A stretch of DNA of 64,000 nt from Siphonodentalium dalli. Its lineage: Eukaryota; Mollusca; Scaphopoda; Gadilida; Siphonodentaliidae. Below are positions 36,031 to 47,199 of the stretch, one piece after another. The notes beneath the pieces are model-generated. The model was not told the DNA's origin. It searched no databases and saw nothing but the letters and a program-made list of their open reading frames with translations. The position numbers and the translations under genes are program-made. The stretch's first letter is position 1. Each line of letters begins with the position of its first letter. Where the stretch lies: contig CP136069.1 in assembly GCA_032622095.1 (NCBI GenBank), positions 154,369,043 to 154,433,042 on the forward strand, written 5' to 3'.

Positions 36031-36237
36031 GCCAGTGTATTATCTTATATGTCAATGCGAGGCTCCCTATGGGAGACTCGCATATATAAGAAAATGCATT
36101 GGCCTAACAATATTGACCTTGATGTTGTTAGGCCAGTGCATTTTCTTATACATGTATATGCGAGGCTCCCTATATAAGAGCATGTACTGGAACATAATAT
36201 TAAATGCTGCATCACCGCGGTTCCTGTTATGAATGGG
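36031..36237. mobile_element. piggyBac-like MITE, nested-palindrome family, copy 1
   Basis: Two hairpins (36031-36104 and about 36131-36192) are built on GCGAGGCTCCCTATGGGAGA and CATATATAAGA, each with TGCATTGGCC-type arms. The right end is GGG followed by TTAA (36238-36241). The left end is diverged, so the start is approximate. Confidence 0.65.
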
Positions 36238-36241
36238 TTAA

Positions 36242-36989
36242 TACTATTTTTAGTTTGAGAAAACAAGCAGCAGAAGCTTTTGGCACTAGGAAGTAATTTA
36301 GTTTCTATTTGCTATGAACCCGGACATAATGTCACTATTTTTTGGAAGACTACACGTGCAGTAGTTAATAGGATAGAATAGAAAGCATACTTTTATTTAC
36401 AATACACATATGAATAGTGCAATGGAATTAACATATTATATAGATACTGAATGGCTTGGAGTTGACTATGTCAAAATAGTGCCAAAAGAAGAGGAGCGCA
36501 TGCGCGGAAGTGTCAACCACGTAATTGTTTTCTCGTCCGCAAAATGATAAAATAACACACATTACACCATCAACGCATCGTGGATCATTAAACCTGAAGC
36601 AACATACTGATAACTTAGCATACCAACATTTGTTTAAGGACTTTAATATTGTGAAACTGTTTATTTACAATGTATTTCATGCGCCTGTAAACAAGTAAGT
36701 GGGCTGACCCAAATTTGTCAAGGGCGCCGCCATCTTGTTGTCAGTATAAACAATCGACCTGTTCGTGTCTAAATGTCAGAACAAAAACTCAAGAAGATAT
36801 ATATAAAAGACGACACACCAGACATATGAGACTGCAAACAAGGAAAGCCTATATAAGATATGACAGTAAAGGAATCTACCTATAAAATCAGATAGCATCA
36901 TCTACGGAAAAATCGATTGTTTGGAAATCTTCTCCAGGCTACAGAACTGACCACACAACCCTGTGGCTGGAAACTCATCTGAAAACCAT
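36242..36989. other. Gene-free stretch, possibly 5' part of the next retroelement
   Basis: It includes AAGGGCGCCGCCATCTTGTT near 36722. The last few hundred bases may be upstream sequence of the non-LTR element that follows, but no frame is convincing before about 37014. Confidence 0.4.
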
Positions 36990-37013
36990 AGCAAACCTTA
37001 GTTTTACATCTGG

Positions 37014-37740
37014 TTAGGAACTTGTGATCTCACCGACAAGAAGGGAAAGTTCATCGCATTAACCCTTTACCCAACAAACCGGCCAAAACCGGCCGAATAA
37101 AGCTTCAACAGCCTAAAATATCTTCGGTCTGTCTCAATAGAACCATACAAATATGGATATCATTGGAACCGGCTCCTTGACCACATTGTGATAGTTACAG
37201 TTATGCCCTGTGCCAATGCATTCTCTTATATATGCGAGTCGACCATAGGTCGCCTCGCATATATAAGAGAATGCATTGGCCTAAAAAAAAATCTTTTTTT
37301 AACACTTTTTACCATTTTTTCATACATTCTTTAACAATTTTATAATTTTTAATGTGCTAAGCCAATGCATTCTCTTATATATGCGAGGCGACCTATGGTC
37401 GACTCGCATATATAAGAGAATGCATTGGCACAGGGCCCTTCTGTTGGGTAAAGGGTTAAACCCGAAGGCTGAACTATGAATACCAGAGGTACTAGATAAG
37501 CTATCCAGAATCCAAGATCTAATCGATAACTTCACAGAATGCAGAGTATCCATACTAAAGATTCCATCCTACTCCATAAAGCTGTTCAACAAGTCACGAG
37601 GCCACACTCACCCAGACTGGTTTGAGGAATACGACATCGTACTCTGCTCACTGATAAAGGCATTAAATCAAGAGATAAGAAAGATAAACACATTAAACAG
37701 GACCTATTCTCCTAAATTATCCAACAACCTATACGCCTGA
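37014..37740 (+). pseudogene. ORF1 remnant with SGNH-like C-terminal part
   Basis: Before the MITE the frame reads LGTCDLTDKKGKFIA, which resembles the GTND-type block of SGNH hydrolases in CR1 ORF1 proteins. After the MITE (from 37460) it continues through one stop near 37480 into VLDKLSRIQDLIDNF, RGHTHPDWFEEYDIVLC and INTLNRTYSPKL, ending at TGA 37738-37740. The charged, tyrosine-containing tail is typical of the C-terminus of such ORF1 proteins. The part upstream of 37014 is not recognisable. Confidence 0.5.
37063..37455. mobile_element. piggyBac-like MITE, nested-palindrome family, copy 2
   Basis: TTAA flanks both ends (37059-37062 and 37456-37459). The ends are CCCTTTACCCAACA and its complement. 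Two hairpins (about 37213-37283 and 37364-37432) share GCCAATGCATTCTCTTATAT arms. The left portion between the end and the first hairpin is longer than in copy 3 and unrelated to it. It interrupts ORF1 of the host retroelement. Confidence 0.85.
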
Positions 37741-38321
37741 TCAAGCAACAAAAGAAAGAAGGTGAGTCGTCGTTATTACAACTACTCACTATACACAGAC
37801 GGCATCCACCCAACAAGCTGCTTGCAAAAACCTGGCTTCGCCGTATAGCAGACCAAAGCCAAAAGGACTGCTGGGAACTCTAAACCCCAGGTCAGAAACA
37901 TACCGATAGCACATATACACTGATTGACAACCACCCATACAGTATGGACTTGTCACCAAGCTTTTCGGAGAAAAACTCTCCTTCCAAAATCCATCTACTG
38001 CCACTGGGCAGCAATAAAGATCAAATGCCACCCACCAAGTTATTGCGATCATTCGGATAGCATGGGCTTGCTACCAAGCTACGCCGAATGAGACCGAGAA
38101 CTAAAAACACAGATCTGGCACACAGATTGATATTACAACTATTTATCTTAACATCCATAACTACGTACCTCAACTCTGATAACCAGAAGACGTGATATCA
38201 CCAACAACTGGTACATAACCTAACAAACCCTCGACTATCAACAGCACGAATGGGCCCGATAACATGGTCAGATAATACGTACCCATCTAAACCCATCTTC
38301 CTTCTGACTTTGACGCTTGCA

Positions 38322-38348
38322 GGCGATATAGAGTCAAACCCCGGACCA
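38322..38348 (+). other. 2A-like ribosome-skipping peptide
   Basis: The codons read GDIESNPGP, matching the 2A consensus D(V/I)ExNPGP, preceded by a hydrophobic FLLTLTLA stretch. In known 2A sequences the ribosome skips the last Gly-Pro bond, releasing the upstream peptide. Here it would separate a leader of about 32 residues from the PHD-endonuclease-RT protein. The copy is dead downstream, so this is a relic. Confidence 0.88.
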
Positions 38349-40625
38349 AGGCTCGAAGAGAAGTTCCCATGTGGATACTGCCAATGTCTAGTAACGTGGA
38401 ACCAACAAGAAGTCTGTTGTGACGAATGCAGCATCTGGTACCATCAATCATGCATTGAGATGTCAGCGGGAGAATACAGCAACCTGCACAGAAAGAGCGT
38501 TTCTTGGATTTGCTGCAAATGCGAAAGCATAAATCTGAATAGCTTCACCTTCCACTCATATGAAGCTGACTCCAACATATATGAATACCTCAACCTGGAC
38601 TCAACCATCGACTCAGTTTCACCAGAGTATGTCTTCAATCAAATTGAGGCAGGACCACGAAATAGATCGAATAGCACACGGAACACCACTGGATCAACAT
38701 CATCTCGTACTGGACCGTACAAATTACCACCCAAGAGAAATATGAGGATAATGACAGTTAACTGTCGCAGCATACGTGACAAACGTGCCGAACTAGCTGT
38801 ATCACTGGATTACACCAAGCCAGATATTGTAATAGGGACTGAATCATGGCTACAGGGAGTCAAACATGGGAGAAACCCAACACCTGAGCACACCATGTCA
38901 AGCGAAATCTTCCCAGAGAACTACGCGTGCTACCGAAATGACAGAGAATCCACTGGAGTGGGCGTCTTTATCGTTGTCCACAAGAGCTTAGTATCAACAG
39001 AGCAACCACAACTGGTGACAGATAGCGAAATCAACTGGGCCAAGGTCAGATCAACATTCAGCTGATAGGGGCTTACTATATGCCTCACAGAGAAGACCAC
39101 ATCGCAGAGCTGTGAAGTCCATCAACCTAGCGACATCCGGAAAGCAAAAATCATCTGTGGGGACTTCAATTGCCCGGACATAGAGTGGGACATCTCAGTA
39201 GTAAACAGAGGAGCCCAAGACAAAGACGTACAAACTAACCTACTAAAAATCAAGTCAGAAAAATGGCTAAAACAAATCCACTAAGAACCAACGCGGGAAA
39301 AGAATTTTCTAGACATAGTCTTCACGAACAATGCATCATTGTTAAAATAATCAACCAGCATAACAGGCATATCTGACCACTCCATAGTCATTACTGACAT
39401 CGACATGAAGCCCAGATACCAACATTCAAAACCGAGAAAGTGCTATCTATATAAAAAAGCAGACTGGACGCAACTTGGACTGGACCTGCAAATACTGGGC
39501 GAAGGCCTACGAACACTAAATAGTGGAAGATATGTGGAAACATCTGAAGGAGGGGATACACATGGACCAACATATACCATCTAAGCGTATATCAAAAAAG
39601 CAGAACACTCCACGAGTAAACCACAAGATCAAGAAATTGCTACGAAAGAAACAGCGCCTGTTTTCACAGGCAAAGAAGAACAACATCTGAACCAACTATC
39701 GTGCCATGCAGAAAGAGTGTAAAATGGAAATGAGGAAGGCTGAGTGGGATTACATTAATGCTAACATTAAAGAAGGTTTAGAACAAAAGACGACGAAACC
39801 ATTCTGGAGATGCATCAAGAGCAGAAAACAAGATAACATCGGAGTGTCACCATTGAAATCACAAGGCAAGCTGATTGACGACCCAAAAGGCAAAGCAGAA
39901 ATCCTGGTAAAACAGTTCCAGTCAGTATTCACCAAGAACCAACCACCACTACCCGACCATCAACCCAAATGCGGAAACATCGGCAAACTGACAGTGACAG
40001 TCAATGGCATCGAAGCTCTGCTGAAGAGATTAAACTGATCCACAGCCTCGGGCCCAGACGGTATCCCAAACTCTATCCTGAATTACGCAAAACAACTGAC
40101 ACCTGCCTTCATGCTCATATTCAAACTCTCATTAGACAAAGGCACATTGCCAAGGGACTGGCGCAGCGCCAACATAGCCTCAGTCTACAAAAAAAAGACC
40201 GACGTCAAGCGGAAAACTGTCGTCATGTGCCCCTAACACCAGTACAGTGCAAGCTACTAGAACACCGCATATTCCGCCATATACTGGAACACCTGGATAA
40301 GCATAACATATTAACAAAACTAAACCACGGCTTTCGAAGGCGCTATTCCCGCGAAACACAACTAGCAGTGACAACACAAGATATATTACAATCGTTTGAC
40401 AACAAGAAGCAGATCGACGTGGCTATCCTTGACTTCTCTAAAACTTTCGACACTGCACCACACAATAGCCTATTGACCAAACTAAATCACTACGGTATCA
40501 CAAGCCCGACCAACAGGTGGCTATCATCCTCTCTGAAAGAAAGAAAGATGAGAGTTGCACTCGATGGATATTACTCATAATAAGTTGCTGCTATTTCTCT
40601 GTCGCATAAACGACACATTTATTAA

Positions 40626-40852
40626 CCCTTTAATACCCAACAGAAGGGCCCTGTGCCAATGCATTCTCTTATATATGCGAGTCGACCATAGGTCGCCTCG
40701 CATATATAAGAGAATGCATTGGCTTAACACATTAAAAATTATAAAATTGTTAAAGATTGTAAGAAAAAATGGTAAAAAGTGTTAGGCCAATGCATTCTCT
40801 TATATATAAGAGAATGCATTGGCACAGGGCCCTTCTGTTGGGTATTAAAGGG
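40626..40852. mobile_element. piggyBac-like MITE, nested-palindrome family, copy 3 (complete)
   Basis: This 227 bp copy has perfect-looking ends, CCCTTTAATACCCAACAGAA and its complement, with TTAA on both sides (40622-40625 and 40853-40856). A full hairpin and a deletion-shortened one sit inside the outer inverted repeat. TTAA target sites and CCCTTT-type termini fit piggyBac-derived MITEs. It interrupts the RT coding region. Confidence 0.9.
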
Positions 40853-41790
40853 TTAATAAATGTGACACAGTAAAGTCCGTCTATTCACAGATGACTGCCT
40901 CCTGTACCGCCATATAAATATATACAAAACCACGAAATATTGCAACAAGAGCTACGCAAACTGGAGTCATAACTGGAGTCATGGCCACCAAATGGGGGAT
41001 GCGCTTCAATCCATCTAAGTGCTACAATATGAGCCTAAAGCAGAAGACACAAAGATTTTACCAACTAGAAGGGCAGATACTCCAAGAAGTTACAAACAAT
41101 CCGTACCTTGGCGTCCAATTCTCAAATGACATGCAGTGCCAACACCACATCGACGACACCACGAAGAAAGCAAACTGCACCCTATAGGCATCCTTCAGCG
41201 AAATACTGCCAAATGGATCTTAGAAAAACGGCATATATAGCATTAGTCCGCCCCAGCTAGAGTATGCATCGACAATCTTGGATCCACACTATGAAAAGGA
41301 CAAGACAAAACTGGAGATGGTCCAACGCAAAGCAGCAAGATTTATAAAACAGGACTACCGATCGAGAGAGAAAGGCGTAACATCAATGCGCAGTGAATTT
41401 CAACTACCATCCATAGAAGCAAGAAGAAAGGAACAGAGACTGACACTGTTTTATAAAGTGGTTAAGGGATCGGCCCCGGGTATCAACTCCGAGGAAAAAG
41501 AAACCCATAAAATTCAAGGACTTTGTTAGTGACAACATCGTGGAGAAACTAACCACAAACAACGAAAGTGCTTACGAACCAATTAAAACAAACACAGACC
41601 AATACGATATTCCTTCTTTCCGAGGACTGTACTTGACATGAACAAACTGGACAAAAGCACAGTCAATGCCGCCGACCTAGAAACATTCAAGGCGGCTCTG
41701 GGAGAACAAAAATAGCGCGCCTCCCACCGTCCTGTAAAAGCCAGCGTTGGTCACAGGGACGGCTTGTTACTATAAATAGAAAAAGAATAG

Positions 41791-42099
41791 TAGGCATGTA
41801 GGAATCCTACTGGCGCACTATCGTAAAATAGTATAGCAGTGTGCAGCCAATCAGTATGCGCGAAAGTCACGTGAGATATAATATAGCAAGATAATAATGC
41901 AGTATATTGCTGGTAGTAACATAGCCCTGTCAGGCCATCTTTGTATTTCCCCTAGTAGTATATATGTTAACTGTGTGTATGCCTGTCGTATGTCCCTTCA
42001 AATAAACAATAATAGACAATTCCAATGTATTTTATGAATCATGGATGAAGTCATTCGGTCAAGTGTTAAAGCGTGTAATACCACCAAAGCAGACTTCTA
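41791..42099. other. Gene-free stretch
   Basis: The CCAATCAGTATGCGCG and AAAGTCACGTGAGATATAAT blocks recur in similar form near 58660-58720 (AAAGTCACGTGAGATACAAT), pointing to another dispersed repeat. Confidence 0.5.
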
Positions 42100-42207
42100 C
42101 AGTTAATGCCCTAAATAATCGACAACAAGCTATATTTCAGACTAAATCCTGAAAAATTACCCATAATTCTGCTGTGGTTAAGGAGTCGATTATTTAGGGC
42201 ATTATTG
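42100..42207. mobile_element. mariner-type MITE next to a splice acceptor
   Basis: The ends CAGTTAATGCCCTAAAT and ATTTAGGGCATTATTG are flanked by TA (42098-42099 and 42208-42209). It is related to 19085-19250 (shared AAAAATTACCCAT and TTCTGCTGTGGTTA). It ends 20 bp before the exon at 42228. Confidence 0.85.
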
Positions 42208-42227
42208 TATATACTCTTTTTCAACAG

Positions 42228-42395
42228 GCGTGCTGACAGCAACTTACGGTGAGGTTTGCGAAAATGACACAGCGTGTGCGGCAGACAAAGGATTATCATG
42301 TTACAAACCATATCAGGAATGCTCAAAGGGGTACTGTTTGTGCGCAAATGGTCCGCTCAGAAACGACTGGGATAGTAATGACGGAGTATGCAAAA
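42228..42395 (+). CDS. Host gene, EB-like cysteine-rich exon (exon b)
   Basis: The exon lies between the acceptor CTTTTTCAACAG and the donor GTAAGT (42396). It is 168 bp, phase 1 at both ends. The coding reads VLTATYGEVCENDTACAADK and continues with the Cys pattern C-x5-C-x7-C-x6-C-x4-C-x-C-x15-C, like EB modules of secreted invertebrate proteins (YCLCANG resembles the typical C-x-C-x-x-G end). The mature protein probably starts near TYGEVC, after the leader encoded at 34810-34849. The 1-1 phase means the exon can be duplicated or skipped without breaking the frame. The binding partner and function of the product are unknown. Confidence 0.82.
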
Positions 42396-42939
42396 GTAAG
42401 TTGGGGTTTTATTGTTGTTCAACTTCAACAATTCATTTGGTAGATCGTACACAACAAGAATCTTGGTAGATACTTTATCAAATGAGCTGCGGACGGCGAT
42501 ACAAGATTATATATTGTGACGTAAGTTGTGTTCTGTATTTATTCTACACCCTTGTGTCAGATAAGTTTAATCCATGACTGTGACTACCATTGGTACTATA
42601 ACTACCTTTATTGTGATTTAAGTCTAATGCAAAACCGGTAATTATGTGTGCACTACACGAAGGGGGTAGTTAACATTACGTACGTCATCACTCTTGGCAA
42701 CAACACCAACTCGAAGTAGTTCCGGTTGTATTCAACTTGTGGTATACACTATGTTTCCAATGACTGGGATTCGATTGAATGCAATGTACATGGTGCCTCG
42801 CGTCAACGGGTGAGGAATAATATTTATTATACTGATAATTCAGAAATGTTCAAGTCAGTTATGTGAATTATATGTGTGCAATTATAGCATAAATGCGCAC
42901 TTATTTATAGTGGTTAACGGGTAAAGACAAATCTGTATC
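42396..42939. other. Intron stretch with dispersed repeat
   Basis: The segment 42665-42840 is related to 10085-10265. The rest shows no coding signal up to the microsatellite. Confidence 0.6.
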
Positions 42940-43734
42940 ATCATCATCATCACCATAATCATTACCAGAATTATCGTCATCATTGTCAACATCAACATTA
43001 GTTTCAGCATCATCGTCATTCTCATCACCATAAACATCGTCATCACTATCAACATCATAATAATCATTGTCATTATCATCATCGCCGCCGTCGTGGTGAT
43101 CAGCATCATTATCATCATCATCATCTTCATCATCATCATCATCATCATCATAATCATCAGCAGCATCACCATTATCACGATCATCATCTTTATCAGTTTC
43201 AACATCATCGTTGTCATCATCAAACATCTTAATTATCACCATTCTCATCATCTTCGTCACTATCATTATCGTCATCACAATCATTATCAACATTATCGTC
43301 ATTATCATCACCATAATCATCGTTTTCAACATCATCATACATAATCATCATCACCATCATTTATCGTCATTATCATCATCATCATCATCGCCGTCGTCGT
43401 CAGTTTCAACATAGTCGTTTTCATCGTCAAATATCATAATAATCATCATTGTCATCATCATCAATATCATCATCACCATCGTCATTATCATTACCATAAT
43501 CATCGCCATCATTTTCTACATCATCATAATAATCATCATCACCATTATCATAACCATCATCATCGTCATTACCATCACCACCAACATATCTACCAGCATC
43601 ATCATCATAATCATCATCATCTTCATCATCATCATCACCATAATCATCGTCATAATTTTCAGCATCACTATCATAATCAATTTCATCGTCATTATCATTA
43701 GCGTAATCACCGTTATCATTATCATCAACACCAT

Positions 43735-43766
<32 letters not shown>

Positions 43767-45117
43767 TCATCATCACCACCACCACCACCACCACCACCAC
43801 CACCACCACCACCACTACTACCATCATCATCATCATCATCATCATAACATCGTCGTTGTCATCGTCATTATCATCACCATAATCATCGTCATCATTTTCA
43901 ACATCATCATAATCATCATCATCACCATCAGCATCATCGTCTTTATTATCATAATCCTCGTCATCATTTTCAACATCATCATAATCACATCACCACCATC
44001 ATCATCATCATCATTATCATCATCATCATCACCACCACCACCACCACCACCACCACAACCACCACCACCACCACCATCACCATCATAACATCGTCGTTGT
44101 CATCGTCAAATATCATAATCATCATCATTGTCAACATCATCGCCATCACCGTCATAATGAACATCATCGTCATCATCATCACCATTATGATCGTCATCAT
44201 TGTTAACATCATCATCAGCATCGTCATCATCACCACTACCATTATCCTCATAATTAACATCATCACCATCATCATCACCATCACTATCATCATCATCATC
44301 ATCAGTGTCAGCATCATCGTTGTTATCATCGTCAAATATTATAATCATCATCGTCGTCACTATTATCATCATATCCATCGTCACCAACATCATCGTCATT
44401 ATCATCCCCATAAACATCGTCATCACTTTCAACATCATAATAACCATTGTCATAATCATCATCATCGCCGTCGTGGTGATCATCATCATCATCGTCATCG
44501 TCACCACCACCACCTCTACCACCATTATCATCATCATCAACATCATCATCATCATCGTTATCATTATCGCCATCATCATCGTCATCAATTTCAACGTCAT
44601 CGTCACCGTCAAACATCATAATCTGCATCATTATCATCAAGATCATCGTCACTATCATCACGATAAGCATCGCCATCATTTTCAACATCATCATAATCAT
44701 CATCGCCATCGTCGTCGTGATCATCACCACCATCATCATCATCACAGTCATCAACATCATCGTCACTACCATCGCCATCAACATCATCATCAGTAGCATC
44801 ATTATCATCATCATCACAGTCATCAACATCATCATCACAGTCATCAACACCATCGTCACTATCATCACCATAAGCATCGTCATCATTTTCATCACTATCA
44901 TCACCATCGCCGTCGTCGTGTGGTCATCATCATCATCAACACCAACACCAACACCACTACCATCAGCATCGTCATCATCATCATCATCAACACCAACACC
45001 ACCACTACCATCACCATCATCATCATCATCAACAACATCATCATCGTCATCATCATTATCATCACCATCGTCATCTTCATCAGCACCACCATCATCATCA
45101 CGCTGCACTGAGTCTGG
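42940..45117. repeat. ATC/TCA microsatellite, left copy
   Basis: About 2.2 kb of interrupted ATC, ACC and ATA trinucleotides. Stops are rare in several frames, producing long artificial ORFs rich in Ile, His or Ser on + and Met, Asp or Val on -. The part 43490-45117 (1628 bp) recurs at 51168-52801 (1634 bp), differing visibly only in repeat counts. This left copy ends CTGAGTCTGG, exactly where the retroelement 45118-51167 starts. Confidence 0.95.
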
Positions 45118-45598
45118 CCTGAATTAGGTCCCCTTTATGTTAAGTCGTAAACAATGTGTCTCTTCGAATTATCGCATATATGTCGGAATAAATAGATTCT
45201 CTCTCGATTTTGATGGTATGATGTGTTTGCGGAAGTTATTCCGATTCCAATGATGTTACCAATTCGTTTGATCGTCAACCGAATGTTTCAACATGACCGA
45301 ATAAACTCTCGTATGTATACTCCATTCGTCCGAATTTCCGTTATTGTTTTGTAAACGACGCCATGTTTGACGTGTCTTGTGTACCTTGATGAACTGTACT
45401 CACAATATACAAGTGTATACTGGAGTCTTCGCCGTGTGAAAATGTCACGCTTCACTGCTACTACTATAAACACTAAGTTGTAAATGCCGTGCGGGAAATA
45501 TCATTACTCACTGATACTCATGTACGGGTGGACAGTTAGCGAATTCATCTGGTGATTGGCAATTATACCACTTACCTGTTCCAAAAGAAGATATAAAC

Positions 45599-47155
45599 AT
45601 GGGAGTAACTGATCATGACATCAGCGACAACGGTAACGACATTCGCACATTAATTAAATGCTTATCAGCATGGTATGACAGTATCGAATCGCAACAGTAT
45701 ACTCGAAAGAAAGAAGATATGATACAAATAACCGAAAATTTAAACCACGTCCTAAAATTTATAAACTCTACCACGCAGGAGATGTTCGTAGCGGCTATCG
45801 TTGAATTTGTTGCAAACCAAGAAAAACTTCTGGACACACTCAGGGACAATATATTCTCACATGTGAAGGAACTAGAATCTTTTCCGTTTGATAAGTCGTC
45901 ATGTATGAAACAAAGAGTTATCAGAAGTCAAACAGGTGATCATGTGGTGGACAAAAACAATAAGCACAAACGAATGGCATGTGATGTATATAGACTTATG
46001 AAATTCATGGTTGATGGTCAATCGGACTGCATTGGTGACATTATTAGTAAAGGTGGGCGACTCAAAAGTGTTTGTCGACCATCCATATCAGGAATGATCA
46101 ATGATGAAGAAGATGTCGGCATCAACATTAAATGTGCAATCGTGGAAATTCAAAAGGATATATCGTGCATGAAAACTGACAATGAAAACTTTCACCACAC
46201 CTTTAATGACCGTATACCCAAATTCGACTCATCAATCGCCAGCTTAGATGCCAGACTCGAAAAAATTGAAGAAAAACTTAAAATCGTAAACAACATTGAA
46301 CAGATGCAATCGGATGTAAAACAAATAAACACAAAAATCAAAGAAATTGACGAAAGGATACAAAGCGACACACTAACAATTGAGAGAATCCAAGACGACA
46401 AATATTCGGGTGCTAGAAAACTAAAAAGTGAAATTGATGGAATCAAAGGTGACATCGGAAAAATAGTGAACGGGCTAGAAGAATACAATGGGAAACAAAA
46501 AAGACTGGAAAATCAATTCGCAACACTCAGAGACATTGTTAATAAAAAACATGTGCAACCTACCCATTCTTGTGATAAGTTCGTAAACGAAACAATCAAA
46601 CAAAATGTTGAAGTCATGAAAAATGAATTCAGGAACTTCACAACATCAGTTACAAACAATTTACAATTATTTGCTGATTCCGTAAATCAATCAATGGGTG
46701 AAATTTGCAAGACACAGCGTGAATTGGTCGAAACCATAAATAATATTATGCATCAGTCATATGAGGAGGAAGTTTACATGGACGAATCATATACCTCACA
46801 CCCAAATGATGTCAGCGTAGAGTCAGACATTCCGCATACAAATCAGCAGACGAAAAGAACTCCCGACAGACCAGTTCAACCGAAATCAAATGACGATGAC
46901 TACTTTTTTCAACTACACGACAGACCGATTAAAACATCACAAGTGTTCTTAGGTGCATTCGACGATAGTGTGACAATACATGACATTAAGAAATATCTGA
47001 ATAAGTATGAAATCCGGTTTACAGTTATTCGTATGCTCAGAGGAAATACAGCCAGATTGAACATATGCGACAGGGACCTTGACGATGTATTATCTGACAA
47101 CTTCTGGCCGAAAGGCGCTGTATGCAGATTGTGGGTTCATAAGAGCGACATTTAA
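45599..47155 (+). CDS. ORF1 protein: coiled coil plus RRM-like C-terminal domain
   Basis: The protein is 518 residues. Residues about 180-395 are rich in heptad-like Ile/Leu/Lys/Glu patterns (for example SLDARLEKIEEKLKIVNNIE), consistent with a coiled coil that trimerises or multimerises. Residues about 455-515 (SQVFLGAFDDSVTIHDIKKY to WPKGAVCRLWV) resemble the RRM-like or C-terminal domain of ORF1 proteins in L2/CR1-like elements, expected to bind the element RNA as a chaperone. There is no CCHC knuckle. The start ATG at 45599 follows AAGATATAAAC. It is transcribed with ORF2, 44 bp downstream in another frame, so ORF2 needs reinitiation or another bypass. Assignment is by architecture and position. 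Confidence 0.75.
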   Translation: MGVTDHDISDNGNDIRTLIKCLSAWYDSIESQQYTRKKEDMIQITENLNHVLKFINSTTQEMFVAAIVEFVANQEKLLDTLRDNIFSHVKELESFPFDKSSCMKQRVIRSQTGDHVVDKNNKHKRMACDVYRLMKFMVDGQSDCIGDIISKGGRLKSVCRPSISGMINDEEDVGINIKCAIVEIQKDISCMKTDNENFHHTFNDRIPKFDSSIASLDARLEKIEEKLKIVNNIEQMQSDVKQINTKIKEIDERIQSDTLTIERIQDDKYSGARKLKSEIDGIKGDIGKIVNGLEEYNGKQKRLENQFATLRDIVNKKHVQPTHSCDKFVNETIKQNVEVMKNEFRNFTTSVTNNLQLFADSVNQSMGEICKTQRELVETINNIMHQSYEEEVYMDESYTSHPNDVSVESDIPHTNQQTKRTPDRPVQPKSNDDDYFFQLHDRPIKTSQVFLGAFDDSVTIHDIKKYLNKYEIRFTVIRMLRGNTARLNICDRDLDDVLSDNFWPKGAVCRLWVHKSDI

Positions 47156-47199
47156 CCCCAATATACATCTATATTCAGTACTAAAATAGTACCGTTGAT

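Larger units (their letters stand above)
38250..41720 (+). pseudogene. ORF2 of the 2A/PHD non-LTR element, broken
   Basis: The intact first 271 codons (38250-39065) hold a 2A-like peptide (residues 25-33), a PHD finger (Cys/His residues 41, 44, 57, 60, 65, 68, 88, 91) and the start of an APE endonuclease (MRIMTVNCRSIRDKR, then PDIVIGTESWL). Downstream the frame shifts repeatedly. RT blocks are recovered as SGPDGIPNSIL (about 40050), VAILDFSKTFDTAPHNSLL (about 40420-40475) and a motif C variant RLFTDDCLLYRH (about 40879-40914). The tail block DPHYEKDKTKLEMVQRKAAR starts at 41281. A MITE at 40626-40852 separates motifs A and C. The start was taken at 38250 because it precedes 2A in frame; an earlier start is not visible. 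Confidence 0.8.
36990..41790 (+). mobile_element. Decayed non-LTR retrotransposon with SGNH ORF1, 2A and PHD modules
   Basis: ORF1 remnants (37014-37740) are followed by an ORF2 that starts with a 2A-like peptide and a PHD finger, then an APE endonuclease and a reverse transcriptase. It is broken by many frameshifts and stops and by two TTAA-type MITEs (37063-37455 and 40626-40852). CR1-group elements with 2A sequences are known from sea urchins, amphioxus and molluscs. The borders are approximate: the 3' border is placed after the last recognisable coding block and an A-rich AAATAGAAAAAGAATAG stretch. Confidence 0.75.

Noticed and set aside
36990..41790. Long flanking duplication around the 2A/PHD element
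   Set aside because: I looked for a shared sequence before 36990 and after 41790 and saw none; the element's borders are too uncertain to test this properly.
43093..45127. Many long ORFs on both strands in 42.9-45.1 kb and 51.1-52.9 kb
   Set aside because: They are ATC/GAT trinucleotide repeats read in different frames; composition is only Ile/His/Ser/Thr or Met/Asp/Val and no protein domain is present.
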